Shown: positions 12,501 through 27,500 of the stretch, piece after piece | Layout of the letters: every line of letters begins with the position of its first letter | How positions within the stretch are numbered: the stretch's first letter is position 1 | Assembly (NCBI GenBank): GCA_029783825.1 | Contig: JAREIK010017918.1 | Span: 186,001 to 250,000, forward strand | DNA from: Sapria himalayana | Lineage: Eukaryota; Streptophyta; Magnoliopsida; Malpighiales; Rafflesiaceae | Length of the DNA: 64,000 bases | Reading direction: 5' to 3' | Made by a program: the position numbers and the translations under genes | The notes under the pieces: model-generated | Databases searched by the model: none | Told to the model about the DNA's origin: nothing | Seen by the model: only the letters and a program-made list of their open reading frames with translations

Positions 12501-15500
12501 TATCAAATTTAAGTCGTTGGATTTTACCTTAAACATTCAATAGTTATCTGGCAGCAAATTTTGATGGTCCTAAAGATTTTGCATGATTTTGCATCTCTCT
12601 CTAATTTTTCTTTCTTGCGCTCTTGTTTTTGGTTTTGATGTTTCGCCATTCGGGACTCGGGTATGGTGTGGATTATGGTGTGCATGTTATGTTGACATAA
12701 AAACAATTAAAATTTACGCATTATGATTTATGAGTATTTTTATTTATTTATTAGTTTTTAAGTTTTAAATTTTAAAATCTAAAATCTTCTCTCTTAAAAC
12801 TAACTCTTAGTTTAAAGTCAAATCTAAAAAATAAAATAAAAAAATAACTAATAGTAATTTTAATAATGAAAATGGAATTAATTATAATTTAGATAACGAA
12901 AATTTAATGAAAAGGTTTGAGGCTGTTGAAATTTTGGTTTCTCGAGTTGTTTTGGCTCAAATATCTAAAAAATAAAAAATTAGAAGAATATCAATAGTTT
13001 AGACTTATTTTAATATAATAAAATAAAAAAAAATATTAGGAGTGCCGAAGGAAAATTGGCATAGTACAAATATTATTAAAAAATTTAAAGCTATAAGAGT
13101 TAGTGTGAGACTAGGCACCTTAAGAGGTATGCCAAATTGTGTATCAAAAAATATGGTACATTAGATCCTAGGCATATCTAACTCAGCGATGAGTTTTTTG
13201 AGGCTGGATCTAGTCCAGCCTCAAAGTTTATTCTATAATTAGGGAAAGTAGGTATGATCAAACTGATTATTGTGATAAGTCATATAATTAGGTTTTTGGA
13301 GGATCTAAGGGTAGTGAGTATTATGCAAACATTTTTATTTTGTATATCATAGGATTCTTTGGTTTACATCTATGAATGACATACTAAAATATTATAAGTT
13401 AGAAAAAAAAATAATTAATAAATTTATGAATTATAATGGAGTATTATTCATGATGATATCTGGACTAATCATGACGATATATCTTATGCAAGTTTCACCG
13501 CTCACTATAGATTATAAATAGACACTAAATAAAAAAATATTAGGATTCTTAGAGAATTTTCATCATCATGATGACCTAAATATTTCTAAGTGTATGATAC
13601 AAAATTTTAGAGAATATAAAATTCAACATAAAATATTTAATATCATATTTGATAATATATATAATAATAGAGTAACAATTAATATGCTTGCTAGGAGTAT
13701 TAAAAATGAAATACTAGGAGAGATTTTTCATATTAGATACATGAATCACCTGATAGTATAAATTGGGATGAAAGTTTATGCCTTCGTTTTAGAAAATATA
13801 CTTAACTTACTAAAATAATTTTGTATGTCTCGTAGATAATATGAGTTTGGTAGTTTCTATTTGTCTACGAGTCTAAAGAAGAAATTATTATCAAATGTGA
13901 GATATCGTTATAATTATACATAACTTTTGTTAGAGTTATGTGTTAGATACGAACACGTGATATTCGACCATACTAAAAAGGATAAATTTATTATTGATGA
14001 TATTGACTGAGCTATATGAATTTTATTTATGAAATTCCAGAAGATTTCTTATGATACGATGAACATGTGTTGTTCAGTTTATATCACAATGACTTGCATT
14101 ATAATTAGATGCATATGTAATATTAGTAGAATGTTTAAGAAGTTTCGAAATGACTCGACACTTAATGATATGGTTATAGAGTTAGAAACAAAGTAATTAA
14201 AATACTGGTTCATCATTTTATTTCTTTATTGTCTGTCTACCTGCATGGACTCTAAGGTTAAGATGGAAAGAGTAGTGAACGTTTTGATATACATATCCTC
14301 GTGTATGATTCATGAATCAGGAAGATCCACCTAAAGAGTTCATTCACGAGAAGTTAACTGAATTCTTTACATACTATGATATTAGGTATGGTGGTAGTAG
14401 TAGTAGTGATGCTCCGAGTATAGACATGAATATCATATTCGGAGACAATAATTTTTTCATTCAGATAGTGAGAGGGAAATGATGGAGTGAATTATCAAAT
14501 AGGAGCGAGCTGTCTTGGTATTTATATATTGATTACTGCTCAATTTTATTATATTTCAATAATAAGAATTTTGATATTTTATAGTGGTAGAAATCATATG
14601 AATTCACATATCCTATACCATTTAAGATGACACGAGATCTACAAAATCCACCGGCGTTGAGTATAACATCATAGTCTGTTTTTTCTGTTATAGTGAATAT
14701 GATTTTGGAAATGAGATTCAGATTATGGTCAGATATTATTTAGACATTAGTATACATGAAAGATTTGAAGGATTCGAGCTTTGACACCCAAGGTAATGCT
14801 TGTATTACAATAAAAATAGAGGAATTGGTTGCTGATGATGAGCTATGTTATATTGATATTGATAATGATTTTACGATTGATAATATTGACCATTGACGGA
14901 TTGAGATACTGAACTCTGATATTTATCTTATATCATCATTTATCATATGTTGTATCTTGTTTGTTGATATTTTTTATTTTATTTTTTTTTTGTATTTACG
15001 TATTTACATTGTCTTTGTTTATTTTTTATTTGTAATATTACTTTGAGTTTGATGCTTGATTCTTAAATATTAAATTTATGTGATTTGTAATGATTTGTAT
15101 TAATATTTAAGTTTTATTAATTCAGATACTGTTAGTTTTTAAATTTTAGTTATTTATTATACTAAACTTTATGTTTTATTTTAATTAATAGAATAAAAAT
15201 TTAAAAATTAATTATTTATTTTAATTCAATTATTAACTATTAATTAATAACTATTTAAGTAATTAAGTATTAATAATCAAATAATTTAATTTTAAATTTA
15301 ATAATTTTAATATTCTATATTAAAATTATTAATACTTTTTAAATGGTTTGAACTAGGCCCAAACCTTGCACAAAGGGCAAAACCCGGATCCTACATGGTT
15401 CGTCCAAGCCTGACTCAGTACAGGTTTATCACAGCTGTGTCGATGGGCTGTGCTGGGCTGGTTGTGATGAAACCGTGCCGTGCCCGACACGACACGGTTT

Positions 15501-18500
15501 CTGTACCGTGCCGTGCCGGGCATGGCTCGGTGGCCAGTTTGGGCCACCTAAAACCAGACCGGTCCGTCTTGGTCTGGCCCGGTTCATTTGACATTTTTAA
15601 TACCAATGAATTAGAGTGTTCTCAATCATGTTCAATGTATATAGATAAAATTATAGTTTTTTGAAACTAATATTGTTTAAGAAGCTCATCTTGATAATCA
15701 AGTAAAATTTGTTTAAATGCAATATGTTTATTTGTGTGATTAGAATGATTGAGTTGCACTTTTGTGAAGTAAAATGATTTTTCTGTTTTTGTTTTTATTT
15801 TTTGATTACAACTATGTTAATTTTTATCGGTGCTATCTTTCATATGTATGACTCTTTTAATTAGCTTTGTTGATTCTATATTTTATTTCAGCATGGGTCC
15901 CGTGATTATGAAAGGGGGTCCTCGAGAAGTCAGGAAAAGGAAAGAGGAAGGGGGCATGAAATTGAAAGAGATGACAAGGAGTTGGATAGAGATTGGGATC
16001 ATGATCTAGTAAAGGTCAGAAATTTAATACATATAAATTAAAATAATATAATAATACTCATGAAAAATATATATCATGTCTTTATATTATAAGTAAAAAT
16101 AATTAAGCCAATACATAAATCAAGTGCTCCAATAAAAAATACAAAAATAAAAAATGAACTGAATAAAAAGCACAATATACTTGTTAAATTATTTCATATA
16201 AGTCCTTAATACCAAGCTTAAAGGAAAATAAGGTAAACTGTAACCTTTTCAAGTCATTTATTAAAATATCTGTTAATTGTTCTATTGTCTTAATGTATAT
16301 TATGATAACGATCTTATCTTGAATATTTTCTTTGAGGAAGTATTTCACCTAAATGTATTTTTTCTGCTCTTGTAACATCAAATTGAATGTTATATGTCTT
16401 GTTGCCTAATTTTTACGATAAGGGTTAATTGTAAAAGAGAGTGTATATTTGATTTTTTTTACATTGATATTGTATTTTAAAAAATCTTACAACTAACTAT
16501 TATTTTTGTTTTGAAATCTGTCTATATATTGAATTTTGAAATAATTATATATCTTTTATTTTTCAAGAAGACAGTTTTCTATAAGAAATTTATAAAATCA
16601 CGTCATAGATATTTTATCAGTGTATGCTGATACCCAACTTGAATTTAAATATTTTATTAACTACAAATTTTAATGATTTTTGAAAAAGATCTTAAGTCTT
16701 GAAGATTTATTTGCTTACTGAGGTAAACTTTTCTAAAATAATTTAGAAAATAATTAATTATATTAATTCTATATGTTATATTTGGTTTAATTATAATTAG
16801 ATAATTAATTTTTTATATGATTCTTTTTTATATAGTATAATAATCTTAATGAGTTGTATCAGGAGTGAAGTTAATATCTGGAGTAATATAATTATTTGTT
16901 AATGCATAACTCAAAAGATCAACTTTTGCAAGAATATCAAGTACGCATCTTCTTTGTGACTGGATGATGTGCCTAGTAGAATAAGTTATCTATATATCAA
17001 TAAAATATCAATAAATATAAATTATGAGTTAAAAATTATTCAGTTATCTTTTATAATTAGAATATTTTATATATATATATATATATATATCAGTAAAATT
17101 AACATGTCATTAAGATTCTTTTGAAAAAATAAAAAATTAATAATAAACGTGTAATCCACAAGAACTTATTGTCTATGAAAATATTTTAAATTAAGCTTTC
17201 AATGAATATTTTAGATCATATAATATCTTACTAATTTGCAAATTATAATTGTCTATACTATTTGAAACTTAGGTGATTGCTTTTCATACATCTCATTCTC
17301 AAGATTATTATGAAGAAATATATTCTTTATGTCAGATGATATATCATTTAACTTTGAGATGCTATAAGTGAAATAAGAATATACATTGATATAATTTTGA
17401 CTAATAAAGAGTTGTATCCTAGTAGTTCACACTAAATATATGAGCCTATTTCTTCGTCATAAATCTTATCTTAAGTTAATTTTTTTTTCACATATTCGTA
17501 ATGAACATCTACTTTGTAGATCTTTTTGAATATTGTGATACTAGTTATTATGTCTCATTAGAGATGAAAGAATGCTTTTTTTTTTTTTTCAATTTGGTCT
17601 GGTATCATCTCTATCAATATAGTATCTTGATGAGGTTGATTGTTGTTAAAATTGTATCTCTTAAAAAATATTGTAAAATATTTTTTAAGTAGGAGTGTTT
17701 GAGATATTATAATCATAAGTCTATGGTAGGATTTACTTGTATATTATCTAGAATCTTGAAAGGTAGCTGTGGAGAAGGAAGTTGCAAGCTAAAGAATAGG
17801 TAATGCGATATATTGAGATTGTGACTTGGTTCTTTTGTGTTGTGATTGTTGCAATCCCTTGCTTAACTCGTGATAGTTGCAATCCCTTACTTAACTCGTG
17901 ATAGTTGCTACCTTTTTCTTCAAGTTGTGTTTCAAGGTGTTGTTATGATGAGAAATATGTCATCGTGATTGAAGTAGTCTTATAATATTCTAGTATTGTT
18001 TCAATATTGGAATGTATTGTTGGGACTTTATTTGTTATCTATATATTGCATAATAGTCTTCGATGCTGCTTTGATATTGAATGTGTTGTCACGATGCTAT
18101 TTATTTGTATTCATTTTTTATATTTAAGTAATTAGTAAATAAATATTATAAAACAATGAAAAGAACATTGGAGTACAAAGACATGCGAGTATGTGAGAAC
18201 ACACAAAAATGATGAGAACTAGAGAGGTTATTGTAATGTAACATGCACAATATAAATAAAACTTAGATTAATGTCAAATATTATTTAGTGTGTGTTCTTT
18301 TGTTCCTTTCTTCTCCTCTTCTATTTGAATCTATTTGTATGTGATGATTATGCTTGTTCTATCTTTTGCAGCTCATTCTTAATTTTGATGTTGTTAATTG
18401 CATTGTGGATTTAACTTAAGTAATTACATTCATTGTTACATGGTTAAAGCCAAACAAGATCTGACAAATAAACAACAAGATCTTGTGGAATAATTTGCTT

Positions 18501-21500
18501 ATTGCTCACATTAGTATTGGATCATGAAACTTGGTTTCGATCATGTTTGGATTTAGAGTACTTGGTAGCACTGCTGACTCCTTACTTTGGGATTATAGCT
18601 GAAACCTAATATTTGGGTTCTGACTCATGTTTCCTTGACATTTGTATCAGAGTAGAGAGTTGATTTACCTCTTAATTTGCAAGATGTGTTAAGGGAGAAT
18701 TTTTTTCAAAGAAAATAGTGGAGTTAATGAGATTGGAGATAGAAACATTATCAGGAAAGGATTTGTGGTTTGTAATCAACAATCTGAAGTTGAATGTCAT
18801 TGGTAAAGAAGAATCAAAGTAAACTACTATTGAATGGGAGAAACTAGATCAAAGAGCTAAAGTCTATGTTCAAAAATGCTTGGATGACTATGTGCATGAG
18901 GATGTCATTGGAGAGGAAACGACAGAGATTATGGTTGACTTAGAAGAATCTTTATTAGAGTAAGTTGTTAGTCAACCAAATATTTTTGAGAAAGAAATTA
19001 TTCAATCAACATATGAAGGATAACATATCTTTAGTCAATTACATACATGAGTTTAATATATTGAACAATCAATTTGCTGCTATAGGTTAGGCAATCAGCG
19101 ATGCTAAAGTTGTGATGATGCTTTATTTGTTATTGGATTCATGAGACAATCTAATTGTTATCATTAGTAGTGATTTGATGAATCTGACATACAATAGTGT
19201 GTTTGCAATTTATTTGTCAGTGTATATATCAGAGGCATAACATAAGAGTATCCTTGAGTGAAAACGTTATTTGTAAGAGGCAGAATTGATGATTAATATT
19301 TCTCATTCAGTAAGTAAACTATGATTTAGAGAAAGGTCAAATAGCATGGAAAAGCTCTAGATCAATTGTTGGAAATGCAACAAATTAGAGCACTTTAGAA
19401 GGAACTTCCTGGCATATGCTTCAAAGATTGGAAATGATGGAAGTGGAACAATGATGAAGATGGAGTCTGAGAGATATGTCCACTTTGCAGCAACATGTGT
19501 CATTTATATTTATGAGGACACATGGTTCATTCGATATGAAATCTCATATCACACGTCTCCATGTCATGAATGATTATGTGAGTATGAAATCATGATGGTA
19601 GAGGGTGTGTATAGAGGTGTCAATCGGGCTGGACCAGCTCGGGCCGACACGAGGCACGGCGTGGTTCGGCCGTGCCTGGGCTCATGCCGTGCCCGGGTAA
19701 GGCACAATTCGTGCCGTGCCTGATCCGACATGGTTCGGTGGCTCGTGGCATAACCTGTCGGCACGGATTGGGGTCACATGCAGACCTGCACCTGTAGTTT
19801 TGGGCTCTCGGCTTCCTGCACCCTCACGAGTCACGAGTCACGACTCACCTTTGTTCCCCAGTGACTCGGGCCTAGCTTCCCGCACAAAAAATAGTGGGTT
19901 GGGTCTAATTAGACCCGCCCGTGGTCCCGCCCAACCCGACCCGATTTACCCCTACTTCAACGGGCAACAATTTTTTTTTTTTAAATGTAGTCGTTGGATC
20001 TTGCCTCCAACGGCTAGGAGGCAGGATCCGACGGCCCACATGATTCTGTCCCCTGAAAATATTAAAAAAAATTTAAAAAAACAAAAAAAATACTTTTTAA
20101 AAAAATTATTTTCTTTAATCTATAAAATCATCTCAACCTCTCTATACTATTTATATTTTCATAAACATTTATTCTCTCAAATCTTATATTTTCACTTTCT
20201 CAAAACTCTTGCTCCTCTCTCATGGGAGTGAGGATTTCGTCATTTGGCTCGACTTTTCGGGAATCTCAACTCGGGTTTGGAATTTTGAGCTAGATTATGG
20301 TGCACCGTGCACGTGATTGACCTCACTGTTTTACCGGGTAATTTATTTTAAGTTTTTTTTTTTACTTTCTCACTCACTCACACACACACTCTCTCTCTCT
20401 CAGTCTCTCTCTAGTCTCTTTTTCTAGTCCTAAAATAGTTAAATCTAAAATTTATCATCTAGTTTCTACATAAGTGTACTGTTTAACAAAAATCCTAAAA
20501 AATAAAAAATACTAATGAAACATATTTAAATTTAGAAAATAAAAATCTTATACATAGGTCTGAGGTTGCCGTAACTTTGGTTTCTTTTATCGTCTCAATT
20601 TAAATATTTAAAAAATAAAAAACTAGGAGGATTTATGTAGTTTAGATTCATTTTAAAATAATAAAAAAATGTTAGGGGTGAGGAAGAAGAAGTGGCACAG
20701 TGTAAATATTGTATGAGAAATTTAACTTGTAAGAGTTCGTTTGGGACTAAGCACCTTACGAGACATGTTGAATTATACACCAAAAAATATGATACATTAG
20801 ATCCTAGGCAAACCCAACTTAGCATTGTATTTTTTGAGATTAGATCGAGTCCAGTCTCAAAGTTTACTCTCTTTATATACTCCAACGAGTTGGGTAGGGT
20901 CAACATGACCAGAATTTTTACATTGATGAGTATTCCGATCAGATTTTCGAAAGATTCAAGGCTAGTGCGCATTATGCAGACATATTTTCAGTCTACTTAT
21001 CGTAGGATTTCTAGGTCCACATCTAGGAATGACATACTAAAATTGTATAATTTAAAAAAACAAAAAAATAATTAATGAATTTATGACATATAGTTGAGTG
21101 GTGTCCGTGACGTTTGATATCTGGACGAGTCACGATGAATCATCTTATGTACGTCTCACCAGCCACTAGGTAGATTCTAACTAGACTGTGAATAAAAAAA
21201 TTTTAGGATTCTCTGAGATTCTTCATCATCATGATTGCCCGATCATTTTTGAGTATATGATGAAAATCTTTAGGGATTATAAAATTCAAAATAAAATTTT
21301 TAGTATCATATTCGATAACGTATCTAATAATAGAGTAGCGATTAACATATTTGTTAGAAATATTAGAGACACACCATTAGGAGAGATCTTTCATGTAAGA
21401 TGCATGTATCGTGTGATTAACCTGATTGTTCAAGCGGGTATGAAGGTGTGTTCTCCCGCATTGGATAATATATGTAATGCACTAAAATATATTCGTATTT

Positions 21501-24500
21501 CTCGCAGACAATAAAAGTTTGGTAGTCTATGTTTGTCTGCGAAACTTAAGAAGAAGAAATTCCAATCGGATGTGAGATATCGTTGGAATTACATGTACAT
21601 GATTTTGGAGTCATGTGTTGGATACGTACATGTGATATCCGACTATGTCAATAGTAAGAGTAAAGAACTTATTATTGACGACATTGACTAGGCTTCAAGA
21701 AGTTCATTTATGAAATTCTTGAATATTTTTTATAACATGACGAACATGTATTTGTTAGTTTATACTTCCATAACTTGCATTGTATTCAAGTGCATATATA
21801 ACATTAGTAGCATGTTTAGGAAGTATCAAGCTGACCCGATATTTATCAATATGGTTGCAGAGATAGAAATCAAGTACTTAAAATACTGGTTTACCGTTTC
21901 ATATCTTTATTGTCTCGCTGCATGCATGGACCCTAGGGTTAAGGTGGAAGGGATATAAAATATCATAACTTATATTTTCTCGTGCATGAACTTGGAAGAT
22001 CTACCTGAAGGGTTCATTCACGAGAAGTTGACTGACCTGTTCACATACTACGATACTATGTATGATGGTGGTAGTGGTAGTAGTGAGATTGTGATTACGG
22101 ACATGGATAACTTGTTCAGAGATGATGATTTTTTATTCAGTTAGCGAGGAAAAAATGTCGGGGTGGACCATTACATAGGAGTGATCTTTCTCGGTATTTA
22201 GATAATGATTACTGCTCAATCATATCATATTCTAATACTAAGAATCTTGATATATTATAGTAGTAGAAATCATATGAGTTAATATTTCCCGCATTATCTA
22301 GGTTGACACGAGATTTACTAATTCCTCCGGTGTCAAACATAACATCAGAGTTTGTTTTTTCTGTTACAGCGAACGTGATTTTGGATATGAGATCGAGATT
22401 ACGTCCAGATATTATTGAGGCCTTGACCTGTTTGAAGGATTGAGAGGATTCGAGGTTTAGCATTCATGATCGTGCTGAAGCTGGGACAGGGACTGCATCC
22501 GCATCCACTGCGAAAGTAGATGAGCTGATTGTTAATGATGATGATTCATATGATAGTGATTTTAATGTTGTGATTGATGATGCTCATTATATGTCTATTA
22601 ATGATTGATGATGATTCATTGTTTTTTGATTTTAATGTTTTGTTTTTTATTGATTGTTCACTTTATTTTTACGTTACGTTGAAATTAGTAACTTGTTTTT
22701 GTTTGGTTTGGTATCTATTGGATGATTGATTATTTTTTTTTTGGTTTGTTTTTGTTTTTTTGACTTTGTAATTTTTTTAATGAAATTTTTTGTTTAATTT
22801 AATTTTTTGTTTAAAATTTTCATTTAAAAATTAAAATTCTATAATTTAATATTTTAATTCTAATAAATTATAATCTAAATTTATTTTAAATTATAAAAAA
22901 AATTTTAAACTCTATTAATATTTTTAAGTTATAAATTTTTAATAATTGTCAATTTATCAATTTAAATATTAAACTTTATAATTTATTTATATTATATTTT
23001 TAATAAAAAATTTAAACTTTGTCATTTATTAAATTTATAATAATTTTTATTTTATAAATTTAATATATTATACATTATCTATATATAATATATATATTTT
23101 ATTTAAACTAAAATATAAAACTTTAAAAATTGAAAAAAAAAATTTTAAACCAGACTTGTACTGCCTACTGTGTTGCACGGATACGCCTAGGAATTATCGT
23201 GTCCACGTGTCTGACCCGTGTCCACGTGTCGGACACGGGTCGGACACGTGGACACGGGTCGGACATGCTTCGGATACGTGTCCAATACGCCACGTGGCAT
23301 ATCGGACACAAATCCGTATGGGATACGCCACGTGGTGTATCGAATATGCGTCGGAGACGTATCTGACGCATTGTTCAAAAATAGTTGTCATTGCGTCAAA
23401 CGGGGAGGAGCACATTGTCGAGCCGCCGACAGTACCTAAGGTAATCTAATTCTATAAAGAGAATGGGGAGGGGGGTTTGGAATCTGTTTTGAGAGGGGGA
23501 GAGTTCGAAAATCGAAAATCAAAAATCGAAAATCGAAAATCGGGTGGGGGGTGGGTTCGGGAGGGGGGGAGGGTGTTAGAGGGTTTAAATTTTGTTTACA
23601 TTATTTTAAAATACAGAATTTTAAATTATTTTAAATTACAGTATTTTTAATTATTTTAAAATACCTAATATTTATAATTAATAATTTTTATTTTTAATTT
23701 TATTTTTTTTATCATGACGTATCCTAGCCGTATCTGTATCTTAGTTTTTTAGAATTTGCCGTGTCCTCATATCTTGCCGTGTCGTATTCCCGTATTCGTA
23801 TTCGTGTCCGTGCAACATAGACTGCCTAGTTTCGTCTGACAGGAACTGGCTTGGCACGGTTCAGATCGTGTCGAATTTCTGTGCCCTTGGGCTCGGGTAC
23901 TAGGTCTTGCTTGGCTCGGCATGAGGACTGGTATACATCGGCATAGCTCTGGACTGTGTCATGCTGGCCTAGCCATGATCGTGCCTCGGGTTGAGCCTTG
24001 ACTGCTCGACCTGTTTAACACTTTTGATTGTATTCAAATGGGTGACATGAAGTCAAGTTGTCATCATTCATTCCAATGTTATGTAAAACTTAGTGTTTGT
24101 GACTTCTCTGAAACACATAACATGAGCTAACAAGGTCGTGATGTGAAATTATGATATTGTGACTTGGAATCAAAAAAAGAAATGGAACTTGCCAATTTAG
24201 TTTTATTAGTGCACGATGAGTATGATCAAAAATCTATGGTGGAGTCTGCTCCTACACTAAGGAGATCTAAAAGTGTCAGAACTCATCAATGAGGTATGTA
24301 GAAAATGCGTACCATGCACTTCTTGTTACAGGCGATGAATCTAACATATAGAGGAGATTGTAGCCTTTGGGGAATTGAAATAGGAGCTATTCTTGAAGGA
24401 AGAGGTACAATCTCTTGATGATAATAACACTTGGAAATTTATTGAGTTACTTAACGATCGAAGAGCAATAAAGTGTAAGTGGGTGTTGAAGCAAAAAATT

Positions 24501-27500
24501 AATGTTACTGGTAATTTTGAGAAGTGCATGACATGATTGGGGGCCAAAAGTCATTCCTAGATTGAGGGAGTAAATTATGATGATTTATTTTTGAGTGGCT
24601 AAAATGTAGAGGTGTCAAACGGGCCGGGTCGGGCCGGCCTGGCTCATTTTTTTGAGCACGTGCGTGCTTTTGTGCCGGGCACGGCACGGCACGGTACAGT
24701 AACCGTGCCGTGCCGGGCCCGCTCGGGCCAGTAATTTTTTTTTTATTTTTTTTATTTTATTATTATTATTTTATTTATATAAATTATTAAATTATATATA
24801 AAATTTTAGATAATGTATAATATTATATATTTATAATATGAAAAATATTAAAATTTATGAAAATAACAAAATTAAAAATTTTTTGTATAATGTAATATAA
24901 AATTAGTTTAAAATTTATTAGAATTATATAATATAGTTGTAAATTTTTAAATGAAAAGTTAAAACAAAAAAATAAATAAATCAATACATTTTGTTAAAAA
25001 AAATAAAAATTAAAAAAAACATATGCAACTCAAATGAAAAATGACCAATCAGCCATTTATACCGAATGTCGGCATGACCCATTTTTTTAGGGCACGTTTG
25101 TGCTACCGGGCCGGGCACGGTTTAAAAATAGCCGAGCCCGGCACGGCCCGTAGGCACGGCGGGCCGTGTCGTGCCTGGCCCGCTCGGGCTTGCCTGTCCG
25201 AGCGGTTCGGGATATGGGAAGACCGCGGCTCGGGTCGAATCAGACCCGACCCGCGGTCTTTTTTTTGCGGGAGTGGCATCCTGGGGTCGGGCTCACGGGA
25301 CACCCGTCACGGGACTGACCCGTGCCGGGGTGCCGTGCTGCGTGCCGAACCGTGCCGGGTCAGGCACGGCTCTGGCTAGGCACGGCTCTGGCTAGGCACG
25401 GCACGGCACAGCATGCGCCTAACTAGGGCACGGCACGGGCCCGAGCACAGAATTTTTCATTGCCGGGCCGGGCCGGCCCAGCCCGGTTGACACATGTATA
25501 GTTGCAATAGCTTGGTATTATTTAGATGAGAATTGGTTGGATGTAAAAATAATTTTTTTTAAAAGGTGACTTGAAGGAAAAAATTTTTTTGCGACAACCT
25601 GACGGATTCAAGGTAAAAAGACAAGGAGGACATGATATGTAATCTGGAAAAGTTTGTGTTGTCTGAATTAATATCTACGGATGTTGTACCAAAAAGTTGT
25701 GATTTTTACTATTTATTTTAATGATGTTTATTTAGTTATAAACAACAGAAGATGATCTGTACTTTGAAGGGATGTCTTGTAAGCAAGGTAGACATGATTG
25801 ACCTTAAGGTAAGCTAGAAGTATCTTTGGCATGCATATTGCAAGGGGCAAATGGAATATGCTGTTGTTTCATCAGCAGCATAAGTAAATTGAAGAAGTGA
25901 TTTAGAATTTCATCATAATTCATATCTGACTGTAAATCAGCATAGAAGGGTAAGCTAGATGTTTATTTTTCTGATTTAAATTTGTCTGTAGAATAGTGCT
26001 CATCTATACGGATGGAAAGGGGAAAAATGAGCATTGTATTGTATCTTAGCATAGTCATGACTCTCATGTATGTAATGATGTGTATAATACCTGAAATTTG
26101 TCATTTTGTTTTGTAGTTTGCTGAACATTATAATAGAAACAACTTTAAAGTTAGTGGTATTATGGATGCTCATTGTGAAAGAAATGTGGATACAAGAAGA
26201 TCCACACTCAAATTTATATTCAGCTTGTATTGTGGATTGATATGTCAGTTGATTGACTAATGGTCTGTTGTAGTTATTTTATCAATGAAGCTGATTGTGG
26301 CAGAAATGGAAACAACATAGTTCTTACATAGACAAACAATAAAGTTGTATGGATTGGGTGACTATCTGCAGAGTTTGGTTTTGACATGAACTTGAGACTT
26401 AGCTGTGATAGTCAAAACATTATTCATTTAGTAAAAAATTTGGTATTTCATGAATAAGCAAAACATATTGATATCCAACATTATTTTATCAGAAAACAAG
26501 TTGAGAATAATTTTGCTCGAATAGAAAAAATTGATACCAAGGTGAATTATGTAAATTATTTGACAAAGCTAGTTGGCATTAAGAAGTTTATGTGATGCAT
26601 ATGTGAGACATGATTGATAAAATATTCATCAAGTGAGATAACTTAGAATTAATTCATATATTATTTGAAATCTTGAAAGATAATTGTTGTGAAGAAAGAA
26701 GTTGCAAGTTGAAAAATAGGCAACATGCTATGTTGACATCATGACTTGGTTCTTTTGTGCCGTGATTGTATCAATCTTCTACTTAACTTATGATAGTCAT
26801 GACTTTGTCATTTAGGTCACGACTCAACTTTTTCTCTTGATGTGAAATATATTATTGTGATTGAAATAGTCTTGTTATATAAAAATATATTGTTGCTCTT
26901 GGTTTGATTTCTTGATTGTGAATATAATTTTGTAACTCTAATTGTTATTGTGATACTTCATAGTTATCCTTGGTGTTGGCAAAACATTGAATGTGTTGTT
27001 ATGATATTATTTATTTGTATTTATATTATGTATTTAAGTGAATAGTAAATAAACAATGTAAAACAGTTAACATTAATATGAGAGTGCAAATACAAATGAG
27101 TATGAGAGAACATGCAGACATGATGAAAGCCCAAAAGAGTAATGTAATGTACCATACACAATAAAAAATAAAACCAAGATTAATTTTAAGTGTGATTTAC
27201 TAAATATATTCTTTTTTTTCTTGCTCCCTCACTTATGTGTGAATCTATTTTGTGTGGTGGTTGTGCTTATTCTTTCTCATGTAGCTCATATTTAATTTTG
27301 ATGTTAATTTTGTTGTATTTAATCTAAGCATTTACATTCCTTGTTACATGACCGAAGTCAAACAAGATCTGACAAATCAACGACAAGATTTTATAGGCAA
27401 TTTGCTTGCTGCTCACATTAGTATCTGATCTTGAAACTTGATTTCAATCATGCTAGAATTCAAATTGTTTGTTAGCACTGTTGATTTTTGACTTTAGGAT

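Larger units (their letters stand above)
11620..15599 (+). mobile_element. near-complete dead hAT element
   Basis: Left end TAGAGGTGTTAATTAGG and right end CATTTGACATTTTTA form degenerate terminal inverted repeats. The flanking 8-mers ATTTCAAT (11612-11619) and ATACCAAT (15600-15607) are a decayed 8-bp target duplication, the size typical of hAT. The paralogous, uninterrupted site AATTCAAT survives at 29351-29358. Both ends carry GC-rich blocks made of GGCACGG-like words. Inside lie a MITE (11972-12378) and a ruined transposase (about 13030-14900). Confidence 0.9.
11563..16024 (+). repeat. exon-2 segmental duplication, copy A (split by a hAT)
   Basis: 11563-11619 plus 15600-16024 form about 480 bp that aligns throughout with 29304-29797: the end of intron 1, its 3' splice site and the first part of exon 2. 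Shared blocks include GAATTAGAxTGTTCTCAAT, GTTTATTTGTGTGATT, TTTATTTCAGCA and GGGTCCCGTGATTATGAAAG. The copy is interrupted by the hAT at 11620-15599. Homology ends inside exon 2 at AGAAATT. Confidence 0.9.
19612..24026 (+). mobile_element. hAT element nested in the copia
   Basis: Left TIR TAGAGGTGTCAATCGGGC at 19612 and a decayed right end GTTTAACACTTTTG at 24026. GC-rich blocks of GGCACGG/CGTGCC words sit inside both ends. A Zn-BED transposase relic (20640-22600) lies between, and a TIR element (23168-23819) is inserted in the 3' part. Without that insertion it is about 3.76 kb. The flanking 8-mers GGTGTGTA and ATTGTATT are only a weak target-duplication match. Confidence 0.85.

Noticed and set aside
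15353..15664. Overlapping frames of 63-89 residues in GC-rich DNA
   Set aside because: They lie in the GC-rich right end of a hAT and have no homology or conserved context.
20595..20972. A 125-residue minus-strand frame
   Set aside because: Antisense to the BED finger region of the hAT transposase.
23130..23449. Six overlapping frames on both strands
   Set aside because: They fall in the CACGTG-word arm of the TIR element; composition explains the lack of stops.
25041..25395. A 112-residue frame rich in Gly/Arg/Pro
   Set aside because: Inside the GC-rich arm of a non-autonomous hAT-type element.
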